Source of the DNA: Mycobacterium sp. SMC-4
Lineage (GTDB): Bacteria; Actinomycetota; Actinomycetes; Mycobacteriales; Mycobacteriaceae
NCBI RefSeq assembly: GCF_025263265.1
Contig: NZ_CP079869.1
Coordinates: 2,542,001-2,606,000, forward strand
DNA length: 64,000 nt
Reading direction: 5' to 3'
Part shown: positions 30,597 to 41,672 of the stretch, piece by piece
Numbering within the stretch: position 1 is the first letter of the stretch
How the letters are laid out: each line of letters opens with the position of its first letter
Position numbers and translations under genes: made by a program
The notes under the pieces: model-generated
Database searches by the model: none
What the model was told of the DNA's origin: nothing
The model's input: the letters and a program-made list of their open reading frames with translations, nothing else

Positions 30597-31670
30597 TGTA
30601 ACTCCCAGACAGGTTGTGAACGGCGTGGTGAGCGGAAGTAGGTGAGGACCTCCGGTATCGGTGTGGTTACCAAACACGCACATCCGATTACCGAGAGGTC
30701 CTCATGGTCCACGCTAATGCTTCGTTGACTCCTCGTGGGCGGTTGCGGCTTGCGCAGGCGGTTGTTGATCAGGGCTGGAGTTTGCGGCGCGCGGCTGAGC
30801 GGTTCCAATGTTCGGTGGCCACAGCCAAGAAATGGGCCGACCGTTATCGCGACGGTGGCGAAGCAGCGATGGTAGACCGGCCCAGCCGGCCGCATCGCAG
30901 TCCGTTGCGGTTGCCGAAACGACGTGAGCGGCGCATCGTCAACCTGCGCTTCACCCGGCGCTGGGGCCCACATCGCATCGCCGCTTACCTGCACCTGCCA
31001 CGCTCGACCGTTGAGGCGGTGCTGCGCCGCTACCGGATGCCATTGCTGCGGCACCTGGACCAAAACACCGGGTTACCGGTACGCCGGCCCAAACCCCGCC
31101 GCTATGAGCACCCGGCTCCCGGCGACTTGGTCCATGTCGACGTCAAGAAACTGGGCCGCATCCCCGACGGGGGCGGCCATCGCAAGCTGGGTCGCCAAGC
31201 CGGCCGGCGCAACCGCTGCGGCATGGGATACACGTTCTTGCACCACGCCGTTGATGACCACTCCCGGCTGGCCTACTCCGAGGACCTCACCGACGAACGC
31301 AAAGAAACCGCCGCGGGATTCTGGAAACGCGCCAACGCGTTCTTCGCCGACCACGGCATCACCGTCAAACGAGTGTTGACCGACAATGGATCCTGTTACC
31401 GGTCAAAGAATTTCGCTGAAGCGCTCGGCCCCGACATCACCCACAAGAGGACCCGGCCCTACCGGCCACAGACCAACGGCAAAGTCGAGCGATTCAACCG
31501 CACCCTGACCACCGAATGGGCCTATGCGCAGACCTACCGCTCTGAGGCCGAACGCGCCGGAACCTACCAGCACTGGCTGCATCACTACAATCACCACCGA
31601 CCCCACACCGGCATCGGCGGAATGACACCAATCGAGCGCCTACGCGTTCACAACCTACCCGTGAAGAACA
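30597..31670 (+). mobile_element. IS481-family insertion sequence, copy 2
   Basis: Same 1074-bp length, ends, orientation and apparent sequence as copy 1. The left flank is TCTAGG and the right flank CCTAGC, which do not form a duplication of their own. The terminal inverted repeats are at 30597-30622 and 31645-31670. The RBS-masking hairpin is repeated at about 30644-30703. Confidence 0.85.
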
Positions 31671-31675
31671 CCTAG
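30704..31675 (+). CDS. IS481-family transposase, copy 2
   Basis: This 323-residue protein is identical to the transposase of copy 1 except for the last residue (KNT instead of KNN). That codon and the TAG stop span the element's end and are completed by the flanking CCTAG. It has the same helix-turn-helix and DDE residues as copy 1. Being intact and identical, both copies are likely to be active or recently active. Confidence 0.92.
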   Translation: MVHANASLTPRGRLRLAQAVVDQGWSLRRAAERFQCSVATAKKWADRYRDGGEAAMVDRPSRPHRSPLRLPKRRERRIVNLRFTRRWGPHRIAAYLHLPRSTVEAVLRRYRMPLLRHLDQNTGLPVRRPKPRRYEHPAPGDLVHVDVKKLGRIPDGGGHRKLGRQAGRRNRCGMGYTFLHHAVDDHSRLAYSEDLTDERKETAAGFWKRANAFFADHGITVKRVLTDNGSCYRSKNFAEALGPDITHKRTRPYRPQTNGKVERFNRTLTTEWAYAQTYRSEAERAGTYQHWLHHYNHHRPHTGIGGMTPIERLRVHNLPVKNT

Positions 31676-31676
31676 C
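31671..31676. repeat. Target-site duplication, right outer copy (CCTAGC)
   Basis: Right outer partner of 25285-25290. The bases TAGC here are also the first four of TAGCAT (31673-31678), the likely -10 element of dinB. Confidence 0.7.
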
Positions 31677-31685
31677 ATCAACACA
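31673..31685 (+). promoter_or_regulatory. dinB -10 element at the transposon edge
   Basis: TAGCAT at 31673-31678 lies 7 bases before the dinB ATG (31686) and would give a leaderless mRNA. Everything upstream, including the -35 position, is now IS sequence. Confidence 0.45.
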
Positions 31686-33038
31686 ATGGGCGCTCGGTGG
31701 GTCCTGCACCTGGACATGGACGCGTTCTTCGCTTCTGTCGAGCAGTTGACCCGTCCGACGTTGAAAGGGCGTCCGGTCCTGGTCGGCGGAGTGGGCGGCC
31801 GGGGCGTGGTCGCCGGCGCGAGCTACGAGGCGCGGGTCTTCGGGGCCCGCTCGGCCATGCCGATGCATCAGGCGCGTCGCCTGGTCGGCGCTGCGGCGGT
31901 GGTGTTGCCGCCGCGCGGCGTCGTGTACGGCATCGCCAGCCGCCGGGTGTTCGACACCGTGCGCGCCCGGGTGCCGGTGCTCGAGCAGCTGTCCTTCGAC
32001 GAGGCGTTCGGCGAACCTGCGGAGCTGGTAGGCGCCACCGAATCTGATGTCGAGACGTTCTGTGAGCAGTTGCGTGCGCAGGTTCGTGAGGTCACCGGGT
32101 TGGTGGCGTCGGTGGGAGCCGGTTCGGGCAAGCAGCTCGCCAAGATCGCCTCGGGCCTGGCCAAACCCGACGGCACCCGCGTGGTCGGTCGCGCTGAGGA
32201 ACCACGTCTGCTGGCTGGGCTGCCGGTGCGCAGATTGTGGGGGATCGGGCCGGTGGCCGAGGACAAGCTGCACCGACTTGGCATCGAGACCGTCGGCGCG
32301 TTTGCCGCGCTCAGCGAGGCCGAGGCCGCCAACATTCTGGGTGCCACCATCGGTCCGGCGCTGCACCGACTTGCGTGCGGGCGCGACGACCGGCCGGTCG
32401 CTGAGAACGCGCCGGCCAAACAGATCAGTGCGGAATCGACCTTCGCCGAGGATATGAGGACGCTTGAGCAACTGCGGGATGCGATCGGCCCCATCGGTGA
32501 GCATGCGCACCGGCGGTTGTCCAAAGATGGGCGCGGGGCGCGCACCGTGACGGTGAAGCTCAAGCGATCCGACATGACCACGCTGACCCGATCGGCGACC
32601 CTGCCGTACGCCACCGCCGATGCGGCGGTGTTGATCGGCACCGCGCGTCGTCTGCTCCTCGATCCCGTCGACATCGGTCCGATACGTCTTGTCGGAGTGG
32701 GCTTCTCGGGCCTCACGCAGGTGCAACAGGAGCCGTTGTTCCCCGAGCTGGAGTCGGTGACCGAGGAGACCAGAGACGACGACGTCCCGCTGACGCTCAT
32801 CCAGGCCGCCGACACCGGCCCTGCCTGGCGGCTCGGCGACGACGTCGTGCACGCCCAGTACGGTCACGGGTGGATCCAGGGCGCCGGTCACGGCGTCATG
32901 ACGGTGCGGTTCGAGACCCGCAGCACTGGTGCGGGACCGACGCGAACCTTGGCCGTGGATGATCCCGCGGTGGCTCGGGCCAACCCGGTAGACAGCTTGG
33001 ACTGGCCCGACTACGTCGAGGCGATGGCGCGGAGGTGA
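31686..33038 (+). CDS. dinB: DNA polymerase IV DinB1 (DinX)
   Basis: This 450-residue Y-family translesion polymerase has the catalytic palm motifs [12 protein letters not shown] (residues about 9-20) and SFDEAF (about 103-108). A helix-hairpin-helix region ([19 protein letters not shown]), the little-finger domain and a beta-clamp-binding motif QEPLF follow. A C-terminal region of about 90 residues continues beyond the clamp motif, as in M. tuberculosis DinX (Rv1537, 463 residues). ATG 31686 is only 16 bases from the end of the composite transposon, so expression may be altered. Confidence 0.94.
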   Translation: MGARWVLHLDMDAFFASVEQLTRPTLKGRPVLVGGVGGRGVVAGASYEARVFGARSAMPMHQARRLVGAAAVVLPPRGVVYGIASRRVFDTVRARVPVLEQLSFDEAFGEPAELVGATESDVETFCEQLRAQVREVTGLVASVGAGSGKQLAKIASGLAKPDGTRVVGRAEEPRLLAGLPVRRLWGIGPVAEDKLHRLGIETVGAFAALSEAEAANILGATIGPALHRLACGRDDRPVAENAPAKQISAESTFAEDMRTLEQLRDAIGPIGEHAHRRLSKDGRGARTVTVKLKRSDMTTLTRSATLPYATADAAVLIGTARRLLLDPVDIGPIRLVGVGFSGLTQVQQEPLFPELESVTEETRDDDVPLTLIQAADTGPAWRLGDDVVHAQYGHGWIQGAGHGVMTVRFETRSTGAGPTRTLAVDDPAVARANPVDSLDWPDYVEAMARR

Positions 33039-33047
33039 CCTCGGGCG

Positions 33048-33974
33048 TCAGGCCCACCGGGCGAAGGCTGATTCCGGTGATACTCCGGCAGCCAGCGCGG
33101 CCATCAGAAGCACCCGGGCCTGCGGCGGCCGCAACCGAGGCACCATCACCGCGCCCGCGTCGACGAGTTCGCGGCCTGGGCCGTACCCGGGGCTGACCTG
33201 CCCACCCGGAACCCGCGTCGAGACCGCCACCGAGACGCCGTCGGCACAATGTCGGCGGACCCCGGCGATCAGTGCGGCCCCCGCGTTGCCCGAACCCATC
33301 GCTTCCAGCACGACACCCCGCGCGCCGGCGGCCACGCATGCGTCCAGCGCGGCGGAGTCGGCACCGGGGTAGGCGGCGACGATGTCCACCCGGGGTGCAT
33401 GCGCCGCGCGTAGCGGCCCGAAAATCGGTGCCGGGTCGACGGTCGCTGTTGGGGTGAACTCCGCGCCGACAGTGCCGAGCACCCGGCCGGTGAAGCTCTG
33501 CAGGTCGGTGGTGGCGGCCTTGGTCAGTCCCAGCGACGCAAAGACGGTGTCGGCGAACGCGACGACGACGCCGAGTCCGCGGGCAGCGGGACTGGAGGCC
33601 ACGGTGAGCGCGGCGCGCAGATTGTGGGGACCGTCGGGGTCGGACGCGTCGGCGCTGCGCTGGGCACCGGTCAGGACCACCGGCACGTCCGCGGCGCAGG
33701 TGAGTGCCAGCCACAGTGCCGTTTCTTCCATGGTGTCGGTGCCGTGGGTGACCACGATCCCGTCGGCGTCGCGGGATACATCGCGCACCGCCGCGGCGAT
33801 GAGGTCCCAGTCGGCGGGTAGCAGGGCCGAGCTGTCGACGTGGAGCAGGTCGATCACGGTGACGTCGAGCCCCGCGGTGAGGTCGGCGCCCGACCGGGTG
33901 GGGCGTTTCACGCCGTCGGCATCAGCGCTTGTGGCGATCGTGCCGCCGGTGGTGATCACGACAAGTCGGCCCAT
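33048..33974 (-). CDS. ansA: L-asparaginase AnsA
   Basis: AnsA hydrolyses asparagine to aspartate and ammonia and supports nitrogen acquisition and acid resistance in mycobacteria. The 308-residue enzyme has both family signatures: [11 protein letters not shown] near the start with the catalytic Thr, and [12 protein letters not shown] with Thr and Asp of the second triad. There is no signal peptide, so it is cytoplasmic. It matches Rv1538c in position, convergent to dinB and divergent to lspA. ATG 33974 is the first start. Confidence 0.94.
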   Translation of the reverse strand: MGRLVVITTGGTIATSADADGVKRPTRSGADLTAGLDVTVIDLLHVDSSALLPADWDLIAAAVRDVSRDADGIVVTHGTDTMEETALWLALTCAADVPVVLTGAQRSADASDPDGPHNLRAALTVASSPAARGLGVVVAFADTVFASLGLTKAATTDLQSFTGRVLGTVGAEFTPTATVDPAPIFGPLRAAHAPRVDIVAAYPGADSAALDACVAAGARGVVLEAMGSGNAGAALIAGVRRHCADGVSVAVSTRVPGGQVSPGYGPGRELVDAGAVMVPRLRPPQARVLLMAALAAGVSPESAFARWA

Positions 33975-34016
33975 GGGTGCGATTCTTGCCTACCGGTGCT
34001 TTGCGATGATGGACCC

Positions 34017-34583
34017 GTGACTGACGATTCCACCGAGCCGGCCGCCGAGGACCAGCTCATGCAGCCCGCGCCCCGACGTCGGCTGCGGCTGCTGCTCGGG
34101 GTGGCCGCTGTGGTGCTGGTCCTGGACATCGTCACCAAGGTGCTCGCGGTGGAACTGCTGACGCCGGGCCAGCCGGTGTCGATCATCGGCGACACCGTGA
34201 CCTGGACGCTGGTGCGCAACTCCGGAGCTGCGTTCTCGATGGCCACGGGCTACACCTGGGTGTTGACGCTGATCGCAACGGGCGTGGCCATCGGGATCAT
34301 CTGGATGGGCCGTCGGCTGGTGTCGCCGTGGTGGGCGCTGGGGCTCGGGATGATTCTCGGCGGGGCGCTGGGCAACCTGGTGGACCGATTCTTCCGCTCT
34401 CCGGGTCCGCTGCAGGGCCATGTGGTCGATTTCCTGTCCATCGGTTGGTGGCCGGTGTTCAACGTCGCGGATCCGGCGGTGGTGGGCGGGGCGATCCTGC
34501 TGGTGGTGCTGTCCTTGCTGGGCTTCGATTTTGATTCTGTCGGGAGGCGCAAGCCGGACGGCGGCGAGGCCGAACCGGCATGA
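34017..34583 (+). CDS. lspA: Lipoprotein signal peptidase LspA
   Basis: LspA cleaves the signal peptide of diacylglyceryl-modified prolipoproteins in the cytoplasmic membrane. The 188-residue protein has four membrane helices and the two catalytic aspartates: Asp123 in GNLVDRFF and Asp152 in [10 protein letters not shown] short hydrophilic N-terminal tail of about 30 residues precedes helix 1, as in M. tuberculosis. GTG 34017 was chosen because the open frame upstream crosses the divergent ansA. The stop overlaps the next start by 4 bases (ATGA). Confidence 0.95.
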   Translation: MTDDSTEPAAEDQLMQPAPRRRLRLLLGVAAVVLVLDIVTKVLAVELLTPGQPVSIIGDTVTWTLVRNSGAAFSMATGYTWVLTLIATGVAIGIIWMGRRLVSPWWALGLGMILGGALGNLVDRFFRSPGPLQGHVVDFLSIGWWPVFNVADPAVVGGAILLVVLSLLGFDFDSVGRRKPDGGEAEPA

Positions 34584-35509
34584 CGACGCGGTCGATGCCG
34601 GTGCCCGAAGGCCTGGCCGGGATGCGGGTGGACGCCGGGCTGGCCCGGCTGCTGGGTTTGTCGCGGACCGCCGCGGCTGCGTTGGCCGAGGACGGTGGAG
34701 TCGAACTGGACGGCTCGATGGCAGCGAAGTCGGACAAGCTGATCGCCGGGGCGTGGCTGGAGGTCCGTCTGCCCGAGGCGCCCGCGCCGGTGGAGAACAC
34801 ACCGGTCGAGATCGAGGGTATGGAGATCCTCTACGCAGATGACGACATCGTCGCGGTCGACAAGCCGCCCGGGGTGGCCGCACACGCGACGGTCGGCTGG
34901 CACGGTCCCACCGTGTTGGGTGGCCTGGCCGCGGCCGGGTTCCGGATCAGTACCTCGGGCATTCACGAGCGGCAGGGCATCGTGCACCGCCTGGACGTGG
35001 GCACGTCCGGGGTGATGGTGGTCGCGTTGTCGGAGCGGGCCTACACGGTGCTCAAGCGAGCGTTCAAGCAGCGCACTGTGGAGAAGCGTTATCACGCTTT
35101 GGTTCAGGGACATCCTGATCCGTCCAGCGGAACCATCGATGCGCCCATCGGCCGGCATCGCGGCAACGACTGGAAGTTCGCGGTGGTCGAGGGCGGTCGG
35201 CACAGCATCACCCATTACGACACCCTCGAGGCGCATCGGGCCGCGAGCCTGCTCGACATCGAACTCGAGACCGGCCGCACCCATCAGATCCGGGTGCACT
35301 TCGCCGCGCTGCACCACCCGTGCTGCGGTGACCTGACCTACGGCGCCGACCCGACGCTGGCCAAGAAGCTCGGTCTGGAGCGGCAATGGCTGCATGCCCG
35401 ATCGCTGGCGTTCACCCATCCCGCCGACGGCCGGCGGATCGAGATCGTCAGCGAATATCCGGCTGATCTGCAGCACGCGCTCGACGTTCTGCGAAACCAC
35501 GAACTGTGA
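34580..35509 (+). CDS. RluA-family 23S rRNA pseudouridine synthase
   Basis: This 309-residue RluC/RluD-type enzyme has an N-terminal S4 domain ([25 protein letters not shown], about residues 13-37) and the pseudouridine synthase domain with catalytic Asp139 in [17 protein letters not shown], followed by GRTHQIRVH. It matches Rv1540 and, as there, is linked to lspA; the ATG overlaps the lspA stop. Which uridines it modifies cannot be read from the sequence. Confidence 0.93.
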   Translation: MTTRSMPVPEGLAGMRVDAGLARLLGLSRTAAAALAEDGGVELDGSMAAKSDKLIAGAWLEVRLPEAPAPVENTPVEIEGMEILYADDDIVAVDKPPGVAAHATVGWHGPTVLGGLAAAGFRISTSGIHERQGIVHRLDVGTSGVMVVALSERAYTVLKRAFKQRTVEKRYHALVQGHPDPSSGTIDAPIGRHRGNDWKFAVVEGGRHSITHYDTLEAHRAASLLDIELETGRTHQIRVHFAALHHPCCGDLTYGADPTLAKKLGLERQWLHARSLAFTHPADGRRIEIVSEYPADLQHALDVLRNHEL

Positions 35510-36402
35510 GGTCCGGGCTGCTCTTCGGAGTCGGCGCATACGGGATGTGGGGGTTGTTCCCGGCGTTTTTTCCATTGCTGAAGCCCGCCGGTGCGGTCGA
35601 AGTGCTGGCCCACCGCATCATCTGGAGTTTTCTGCTGATGGTGGTGGTGGTTGCCGCGGTACGTCGGCTCGGGGACCTGCGTCGTATCTCCGGTCGGGAG
35701 TGGCTGCTTCTGACCGCTGCCGCTGCGCTCATCTCGGTCAACTGGCTGATCTACGTCTATGCCGTCAACAACGGTCATGTGGTGGACGCGGCGCTGGGGT
35801 ACTTCATCAACCCGCTGGTGTCGATCGCGCTCGGCCTGCTGATCTTCCGGGAGAAGCTCAACCGCTGGCAGTTGGGAGCGCTGACGATCGCGGTCATCGC
35901 GGTGGCGGTGTTGACCGTCAACGTCGGCGAGCCTCCGTTGGTGGGGCTGGGTTTGGCGTTCTCGTTCGGCCTGTACGGGGCGGTGAAGAAACTGGTGCCC
36001 ACCGACCCGCGCGTCAGCGTGGGTGTCGAAGCGGGGCTGGCCACCCCATTTGCGCTGGCCTATGTGGTGGTGATGCAGGTGAGCGGGCACGGCACCTTCA
36101 CCGACCACGGGGGCGGCCACGCCGCACTGATGGTCTTGTCCGGGGTGCTCACCGCGTTGCCGTTGCTGTTGTTCGCCGCCGCCGCGCACCGTCTGCCGCT
36201 GGTCACCCTGGGTCTGTTGTTCTATATGACGCCGGCGATGCAGCTGACCTGGGGAGTGCTCGTCGGTCACGAGCCGATGCCCCCGGCGCGGTGGGTCGGG
36301 TTCGCCCTGATCTGGACCGCTCTGGCGGTGTTCACCGTCGACGCCGTGCGCCGCGCCCGCGCCGATCGACGCGCCGCCGGCGCATCCGCACCTGTGTCCT
36401 GA
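35506..36402 (+). CDS. rarD: RarD-like EamA transporter
   Basis: This 298-residue membrane protein has ten helices and the RarD signature [16 protein letters not shown] near the start and [16 protein letters not shown] near the end. It is an EamA-superfamily permease; members are proposed to export metabolites or amino acids, but the substrate is unproven. GTG 35506 overlaps the pseudouridine synthase stop (GTGA), so it is the third gene of the lspA operon. In M. tuberculosis Rv1540 is followed by other genes, so this coupling is specific to this lineage. Confidence 0.9.
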   Translation: MRSGLLFGVGAYGMWGLFPAFFPLLKPAGAVEVLAHRIIWSFLLMVVVVAAVRRLGDLRRISGREWLLLTAAAALISVNWLIYVYAVNNGHVVDAALGYFINPLVSIALGLLIFREKLNRWQLGALTIAVIAVAVLTVNVGEPPLVGLGLAFSFGLYGAVKKLVPTDPRVSVGVEAGLATPFALAYVVVMQVSGHGTFTDHGGGHAALMVLSGVLTALPLLLFAAAAHRLPLVTLGLLFYMTPAMQLTWGVLVGHEPMPPARWVGFALIWTALAVFTVDAVRRARADRRAAGASAPVS

Positions 36403-36446
36403 AGACACGCATCGACGACACGCCGAGCGCTGTCGGTGGGCAGTCA

Positions 36447-36461
36447 TAGACTGGCCACCCT
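36447..36461 (+). promoter_or_regulatory. dnaE1 -10 element
   Basis: TAGACT at 36447-36452 lies 9 bases before the dnaE1 ATG, so the leader would be only a few bases long. Confidence 0.4.
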
Positions 36462-39400
36462 ATGAGCGGTCTGGATTCGCGGTCTTCGGGTTCCTTTGTG
36501 CATCTGCATAACCACACCGAATACTCGATGCTCGACGGCGCGGCGAAGGTCAAGCCGATGCTGGCCGAAGCGCAGCGGCTGGAAATGCCCGCGATCGGCA
36601 TGACCGATCACGGGAACATGTTCGGCGCCAGTGAGTTCTACAACGCAGCCACCGCGGCCGGCATCAAGCCGATCATCGGGATCGAGGCCTACATCGCGCC
36701 CGCGTCGCGGTTCGAGACCAAGCGGGTGCTGTGGGGTGACCCCAGCCAGAAGAGCGACGACGTTTCCGGTAGCGGGTCCTACACCCACATGACGATGGTC
36801 GCCGAGAACGCCACCGGGCTGCGCAATCTGTTCAAGCTGTCTTCCCTAGCGTCGTTTGAAGGCCAGCTCGGCAAGTGGGCGCGGATGGACGCCGAGATCA
36901 TCGCCGAACATGCCGCGGGAATCATCGCCACCACCGGCTGCCCCTCCGGGGAGGTGCAGACCCGGCTGAGGTTGGGCCATCAGCGCGAGGCGCTGGAGGC
37001 AGCAGCGAAGTGGCGCGAGATCTTCGGTCCGGAGAACTTCTTCCTCGAGTTGATGGACCACGGCCTCGACATCGAACGCCGGGTACGGGACGGGCTGCTG
37101 GAAATCGGTCAGAAACTGTCCATCCCGCCGCTGGCAACCAACGACTGCCATTACGTCACCCGCGATGCTGCCCAGAACCACGAGGCGCTGCTGTGCATCC
37201 AGACCGGGAAGACCCTGTCCGACCCCGCCCGCTTCAAGTTCGACGGGGACGGCTACTACCTCAAGTCGGCTGCGGAGATGCGCGCGCTGTGGGACCACCA
37301 GGTGCCCGGGGCGTGTGACTCGACGTTGCTGATCGCCGAGCGGGTGCAGTCCTACGCAGACGTGTGGACACCGCGCGACCGGATGCCCATCTTCCCGGTT
37401 CCCGATGGCCACGACCAGGCATCGTGGCTGCATCACGAGGTGATGGCGGGGTTGAAGCGCCGCTTCCCGGACGGTGTCGGGCAGGAGTACGTCGAGCGCG
37501 CAGAATACGAGATCAAGGTCATCTGCGACAAGGGATTCCCGTCGTACTTCCTGATCGTCGCCGACCTGATCAATTACGCGAAATCGGTCGATATCCGGGT
37601 CGGGCCCGGCCGCGGGTCGGCCGCCGGCTCGCTGGTGGCCTATGCACTGGGCATCACCAACATCGACCCGATCCCGCATGGTCTGCTCTTCGAGCGGTTC
37701 CTCAACCCGGAACGTCCGTCGGCACCCGACATCGACATCGACTTCGACGACCGCCGGCGTGGCGAGATGCTGCGGTATGCCGCCAACCGGTGGGGCAGTG
37801 ACCGGGTGGCGCAGGTCATCACCTTCGGCACCATCAAAACAAAGGCGGCGCTGAAGGATTCGGCCCGCGTGCATTATGGCCAGCCCGGTTTCGCCATCGC
37901 CGACCGGATCACCAAGGCGCTACCGCCCCCGATCATGGCCAAGGACATCCCGGTGTCTGGGATCACCGATCCCACCCATGAGCGCTACAAGGAGGCCGCC
38001 GAGGTCCGCGCGCTGATCGACACCGATCCCGACGTGCGCACCATCTACGAAACTGCGCGCGGGTTGGAAGGGCTGGTCCGCAACGCCGGCGTGCACGCGT
38101 GCGCGGTCATCATGAGCTCCGAACCGCTGATCGAGGCGATCCCGCTGTGGCGCCGGCCGCAGGACGGCGCGATCATCACCGGTTGGGACTATCCGTCATG
38201 TGAAGACATCGGCCTGCTCAAGATGGACTTCCTCGGGCTGCGCAACCTGACGATCATCGGCGACTGCATCGAAAACATCAAAACCAACCGGGGTGTCGAC
38301 CTCGACTTGGAGTCGCTGGAGCTTGACGACTCGAAGGCCTACGAACTGCTTGGTCGCGGCGACACACTCGGGGTTTTCCAGCTCGACGGCGGTCCCATGC
38401 GCGACCTGCTTCGACGTATGCAGCCCACCGAGTTCAACGACATCGTCGCGGTGCTGGCGCTGTATCGGCCCGGCCCGATGGGCATGAACGCCCACAACGA
38501 CTACGCCGATCGCAAGAACGGCCGCCAACCGATCAAGCCGATCCACCCGGAACTCGAAGAGCCACTCAAGGACATCCTCGCCGAGACGCACGGCCTGATC
38601 GTCTATCAAGAGCAGATCATGTTCATCGCCCAGAAGGTCGCGTCGTACACGATGGGCAAGGCCGACGCTCTGCGCAAGGCCATGGGCAAGAAGAAGCTCG
38701 AAGTGCTCGAGGCCGAGTACAAGGGCTTCCGTGAGGGGATGACCGCCAACGGGTTCTCCGAAGGCGCCGTAAAGGCCCTGTGGGACACCATCCTTCCGTT
38801 CGCCGGCTACGCGTTCAACAAGTCACACGCGGCCGGCTACGGCTTGGTGTCCTACTGGACGGCCTACCTCAAGGCCAACTATCCGGCTGAGTACATGGCC
38901 GGTCTGCTCACCTCTGTCGGTGACGACAAGGACAAGGCTGCGGTCTACCTGGCCGACTGCCGACGCCTGGGCATCACGGTGTTGCCGCCCGACGTGAACG
39001 AGTCGGTGCAGAACTTCACCTCGGTCGGCGACGACATTCGGTTCGGGATGGGCGCCATTCGTAACGTGGGTGCCAACGTCGTGACGTCGCTGGTGAATAC
39101 CCGCAACGAGAAGGGCAAGTACACCGACTTCTCGGACTACCTCAACAAGATCGACATCGCCGCCTGCAACAAGAAGGTGACCGAATCACTGATCAAGGCC
39201 GGCGCGTTCGATTCGCTCGGTCATCCCCGTAAAGGGTTGTTCCTGGTACACACCGACGCGGTGGACTCGGTTCTGGGTACCAAGAAGGCCGAGGCGATGG
39301 GACAGTTCGACCTGTTCGGCGGCGGTGACGGTTCGGGTGTCGACACCGGGGACGCGGCGTTCACTATCAAGGTTCCCGAGGACGAGTGGGAGGACAAGCA

Positions 39401-40025
39401 CAAGCTGGCCCTGGAGCGCGAGATGCTTGGCCTGTACGTGTCGGGTCATCCGCTCAACGGCATCGCCCACATGCTGGCCGCGCAGGTTGACACCCAGATC
39501 CCGGCGATTCTTGACGGCGACATTCCCAACGAGACTCAGGTGCGGGTGGGGGGCATCCTGGCGTCGGTCAATCGCAGGGTGAACAAGAACGGACTACCTT
39601 GGGCCTCAGCGCAATTGGAGGACCTCACCGGCGGCATCGAGGTCCTGTTCTTCCCGCAGACCTACTCGATGTTCGGTGCTGAGATCGCCGACGACGTCGT
39701 CGTGCTGGTGGGTGCGAAGGTGGCCATCCGTGACGACCGGATCTCGTTGATCGCCAACGAGCTGGTGGTGCCGGACTTCTCGACCGCCCAGACGAACCGT
39801 CCGGTGGCGGTGAGTCTGCCGACACGACAGTGCACCGTCGACAAAGTCACCGCGCTCAAACAAGTGCTGGCCCGCCACCCAGGGCCCGCTCAGGTGCATC
39901 TGAGGTTGATCAGTGGGGAGCGGATCACCACGCTCGAGCTCGATCAGTCGCTGCGGGTGACGCCGTCCTCGGCGCTGATGGGTGATCTCAAAGAGCTGCT
40001 GGGTCCGGGCTGTCTGGGTGGATAG
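36462..40025 (+). CDS. dnaE1: Replicative DNA polymerase III alpha subunit DnaE1
   Basis: This is the main replicative polymerase. The 1187-residue protein (M. tuberculosis DnaE1 has 1184) starts with the PHP exonuclease domain ([28 protein letters not shown]), which performs proofreading in mycobacteria. The polymerase core follows, with the catalytic aspartates in [12 protein letters not shown] (about residues 422-433), then the tandem helix-hairpin-helix region, a clamp-binding QFDLFG segment and a C-terminal OB fold. ATG 36462 is the first start. Confidence 0.97.
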   Translation: MSGLDSRSSGSFVHLHNHTEYSMLDGAAKVKPMLAEAQRLEMPAIGMTDHGNMFGASEFYNAATAAGIKPIIGIEAYIAPASRFETKRVLWGDPSQKSDDVSGSGSYTHMTMVAENATGLRNLFKLSSLASFEGQLGKWARMDAEIIAEHAAGIIATTGCPSGEVQTRLRLGHQREALEAAAKWREIFGPENFFLELMDHGLDIERRVRDGLLEIGQKLSIPPLATNDCHYVTRDAAQNHEALLCIQTGKTLSDPARFKFDGDGYYLKSAAEMRALWDHQVPGACDSTLLIAERVQSYADVWTPRDRMPIFPVPDGHDQASWLHHEVMAGLKRRFPDGVGQEYVERAEYEIKVICDKGFPSYFLIVADLINYAKSVDIRVGPGRGSAAGSLVAYALGITNIDPIPHGLLFERFLNPERPSAPDIDIDFDDRRRGEMLRYAANRWGSDRVAQVITFGTIKTKAALKDSARVHYGQPGFAIADRITKALPPPIMAKDIPVSGITDPTHERYKEAAEVRALIDTDPDVRTIYETARGLEGLVRNAGVHACAVIMSSEPLIEAIPLWRRPQDGAIITGWDYPSCEDIGLLKMDFLGLRNLTIIGDCIENIKTNRGVDLDLESLELDDSKAYELLGRGDTLGVFQLDGGPMRDLLRRMQPTEFNDIVAVLALYRPGPMGMNAHNDYADRKNGRQPIKPIHPELEEPLKDILAETHGLIVYQEQIMFIAQKVASYTMGKADALRKAMGKKKLEVLEAEYKGFREGMTANGFSEGAVKALWDTILPFAGYAFNKSHAAGYGLVSYWTAYLKANYPAEYMAGLLTSVGDDKDKAAVYLADCRRLGITVLPPDVNESVQNFTSVGDDIRFGMGAIRNVGANVVTSLVNTRNEKGKYTDFSDYLNKIDIAACNKKVTESLIKAGAFDSLGHPRKGLFLVHTDAVDSVLGTKKAEAMGQFDLFGGGDGSGVDTGDAAFTIKVPEDEWEDKHKLALEREMLGLYVSGHPLNGIAHMLAAQVDTQIPAILDGDIPNETQVRVGGILASVNRRVNKNGLPWASAQLEDLTGGIEVLFFPQTYSMFGAEIADDVVVLVGAKVAIRDDRISLIANELVVPDFSTAQTNRPVAVSLPTRQCTVDKVTALKQVLARHPGPAQVHLRLISGERITTLELDQSLRVTPSSALMGDLKELLGPGCLGG

Positions 40026-40039
40026 TCACGCGAGCCGAG

Positions 40040-40270
40040 TCACCGGTGCGACGCGCCGAGCGATGCTCCACCGATCCAGACCACGGTCGCAACGGCGGCC
40101 GAGGTGAGCACGGCCGGTGCCGCTGCCGCGGTGACAATGCCGACAACCACGAACGTCATCAGGCCCACCACCAGCGCCACCACCTTGTAGCGCGGCCACG
40201 GGACGCCGGCGATCGAGACCGTGGCAGCGCGGGGTGCGCCGAAATCGCGAGCATGTCCTGCCGTGGTCAT
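40040..40270 (-). CDS. Small hypothetical membrane protein
   Basis: This 76-residue protein has two hydrophobic helices (VVALVVGLMTFVVVGIVTAAA and VLTSAAVATVVWIGGASLGA) after a short polar N terminus. ATG 40270 is preceded at 6 bases by TATCGT (complement of 40277-40282), a -10-like element consistent with a leaderless mRNA. It is convergent with dnaE1 and divergent from ilvA. No function can be inferred. Confidence 0.6.
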   Translation of the reverse strand: MTTAGHARDFGAPRAATVSIAGVPWPRYKVVALVVGLMTFVVVGIVTAAAAPAVLTSAAVATVVWIGGASLGASHR

Positions 40271-40382
40271 AACACAACGATAGCCCGTACTGAAGATTTC
40301 GGCTAGCCGAAACACGCGTTGCGGGCTACTGGTCAGGCAATCCCATTTCCACCCGACCGCTGCTCGGTGGCACCATTGTTCG

Positions 40383-41672
40383 GTGACCACTGAGCTGAGC
40401 GAGCAGCACCGTATCGATCCCGCCGCGCCGTTGTGCGCCGCGGACATCGACGAGGCTGCCCAGCGAATTTCGGGTGTGGTCTCCCAGACCCCTCTGCAGT
40501 ACAGCGACAGGTTGTCCGACATCACCGGTGCTCAGGTCTATCTGAAGCGTGAAGATCTGCAGGCCGTGCGGTCCTACAAGCTGCGCGGCGCCTACAACCT
40601 GCTGATGCAGCTCAGCGCCGAAGAGACCGCCGCCGGGGTGGTCTGCTCCTCGGCCGGCAACCACGCCCAGGGGTTCGCACTGGCGTGTCGTTCGATGGCG
40701 ATCCGCGGCCGGGTCTATGTGCCGGCCAAGACGCCCAAGCAGAAGCGCAACCGGATCCGCTACCACGGTGGTGACTTCATCGACCTGATCGTCGGCGGCA
40801 AGACCTATGACATGGCGGCCCAGGCCGCCATCGATGACGTCGCGCGCACCGGCGCCACGCTGGTCCCGCCCTACGACGACCTGCGCACCATGGCCGGCCA
40901 GGGCACCATCGCCGTGGAGATCCTCGACCAACTCGGTGGCGAGCCCGACCTGGTGATCGTGCCCGTCGGGGGCGGCGGGTGTATCAGCGGCATGACGACC
41001 TACCTCGCCGAGCGCACCGCCGCGACCTCGGTTCTGGGCGCTGAACCCGCCGGGGCCGCCTCGGTGGTGGCCGCACTGGCCGGGGGCAGGCCGGTGACAC
41101 TCGATCATGTCGATCAGTTCGTCGACGGGGCAGCCGTCGCACGAGTAGGTGCGCTGCCCTTTGCGGTTCTGTCTGCTGCCGGCGACATGGTGTCGATGAC
41201 CACTGTCGATGAAGGCGCCGTCTGCACCGCGATGCTCGACCTGTACCAGAACGAGGGCATCATCGCCGAGCCGGCCGGTGCGCTGTCGGTGGCTGCATTG
41301 CTCGACGCCGACATCGAACCCGACTCGACTGTTGTCTGCCTGATCTCGGGCGGCAACAACGACGTCTCCCGCTACGGGGAGGTGCTCGAGCGGTCGCTGG
41401 TGCACCTGGGCCTCAAGCACTACTTCCTGGTCGACTTCCCTCAGGAGCCCGGGGCATTACGCCGTTTCCTCGACGATGTCCTCGGGCCCAATGACGACAT
41501 CACCTTGTTCGAGTACGTCAAGCGCAACAACCGCGAGACGGGGGAGGCGCTCGTCGGTATCGAGCTGTCCTCGGCCTCGGACCTCGAGGGACTGTTGGAG
41601 CGCATGCAGACATCGGAATGTCACATCGAGCTACTCGAGCCGGGGTCGCCGACGTATCGCTATCTGACTTGA
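40383..41672 (+). CDS. ilvA: Threonine ammonia-lyase (biosynthetic) IlvA
   Basis: IlvA deaminates threonine to 2-oxobutanoate, the first step of isoleucine synthesis. The 429-residue PLP enzyme has the cofactor lysine Lys66 in RSYKLRGAYN, the VCSSAGNHAQG phosphate-binding region, the VPVGGGG loop and one ACT-like regulatory domain (KHYFLVDFPQEPGALRRFLDDVL onward) for isoleucine feedback. It matches Rv1559. The last 13 bases overlap the end of the convergent DHFR-like gene. Confidence 0.95.
   Translation: MTTELSEQHRIDPAAPLCAADIDEAAQRISGVVSQTPLQYSDRLSDITGAQVYLKREDLQAVRSYKLRGAYNLLMQLSAEETAAGVVCSSAGNHAQGFALACRSMAIRGRVYVPAKTPKQKRNRIRYHGGDFIDLIVGGKTYDMAAQAAIDDVARTGATLVPPYDDLRTMAGQGTIAVEILDQLGGEPDLVIVPVGGGGCISGMTTYLAERTAATSVLGAEPAGAASVVAALAGGRPVTLDHVDQFVDGAAVARVGALPFAVLSAAGDMVSMTTVDEGAVCTAMLDLYQNEGIIAEPAGALSVAALLDADIEPDSTVVCLISGGNNDVSRYGEVLERSLVHLGLKHYFLVDFPQEPGALRRFLDDVLGPNDDITLFEYVKRNNRETGEALVGIELSSASDLEGLLERMQTSECHIELLEPGSPTYRYLT

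Larger units (their letters stand above)
25291..31670. mobile_element. Composite transposon with AKR-lipN-dsbA-VKOR cargo
   Basis: Two 1074-bp IS481-family copies in direct orientation (25291-26364 and 30597-31670) enclose about 4.2 kb with five complete genes. The outer flanks are a perfect CCTAGC repeat. The inner flanks are ACTAGC (26365-26370) and TCTAGG (30591-30596), which match neither each other nor the outer flanks outside CTAG. This pattern fits movement of the whole unit. The cargo corresponds to the M. tuberculosis Rv2968c-Rv2971 locus, which is far from ileS-dinX. Total length is 6380 bp. The chance that two free bases match by accident is about 1 in 16, so the gene content is the stronger support. 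Confidence 0.75.

Noticed and set aside
25291..31670. The two IS copies as independent single insertions
   Set aside because: Neither copy is flanked by a matching 6-bp duplication of its own, whereas the outer pair matches perfectly and the enclosed genes belong to a different conserved locus.
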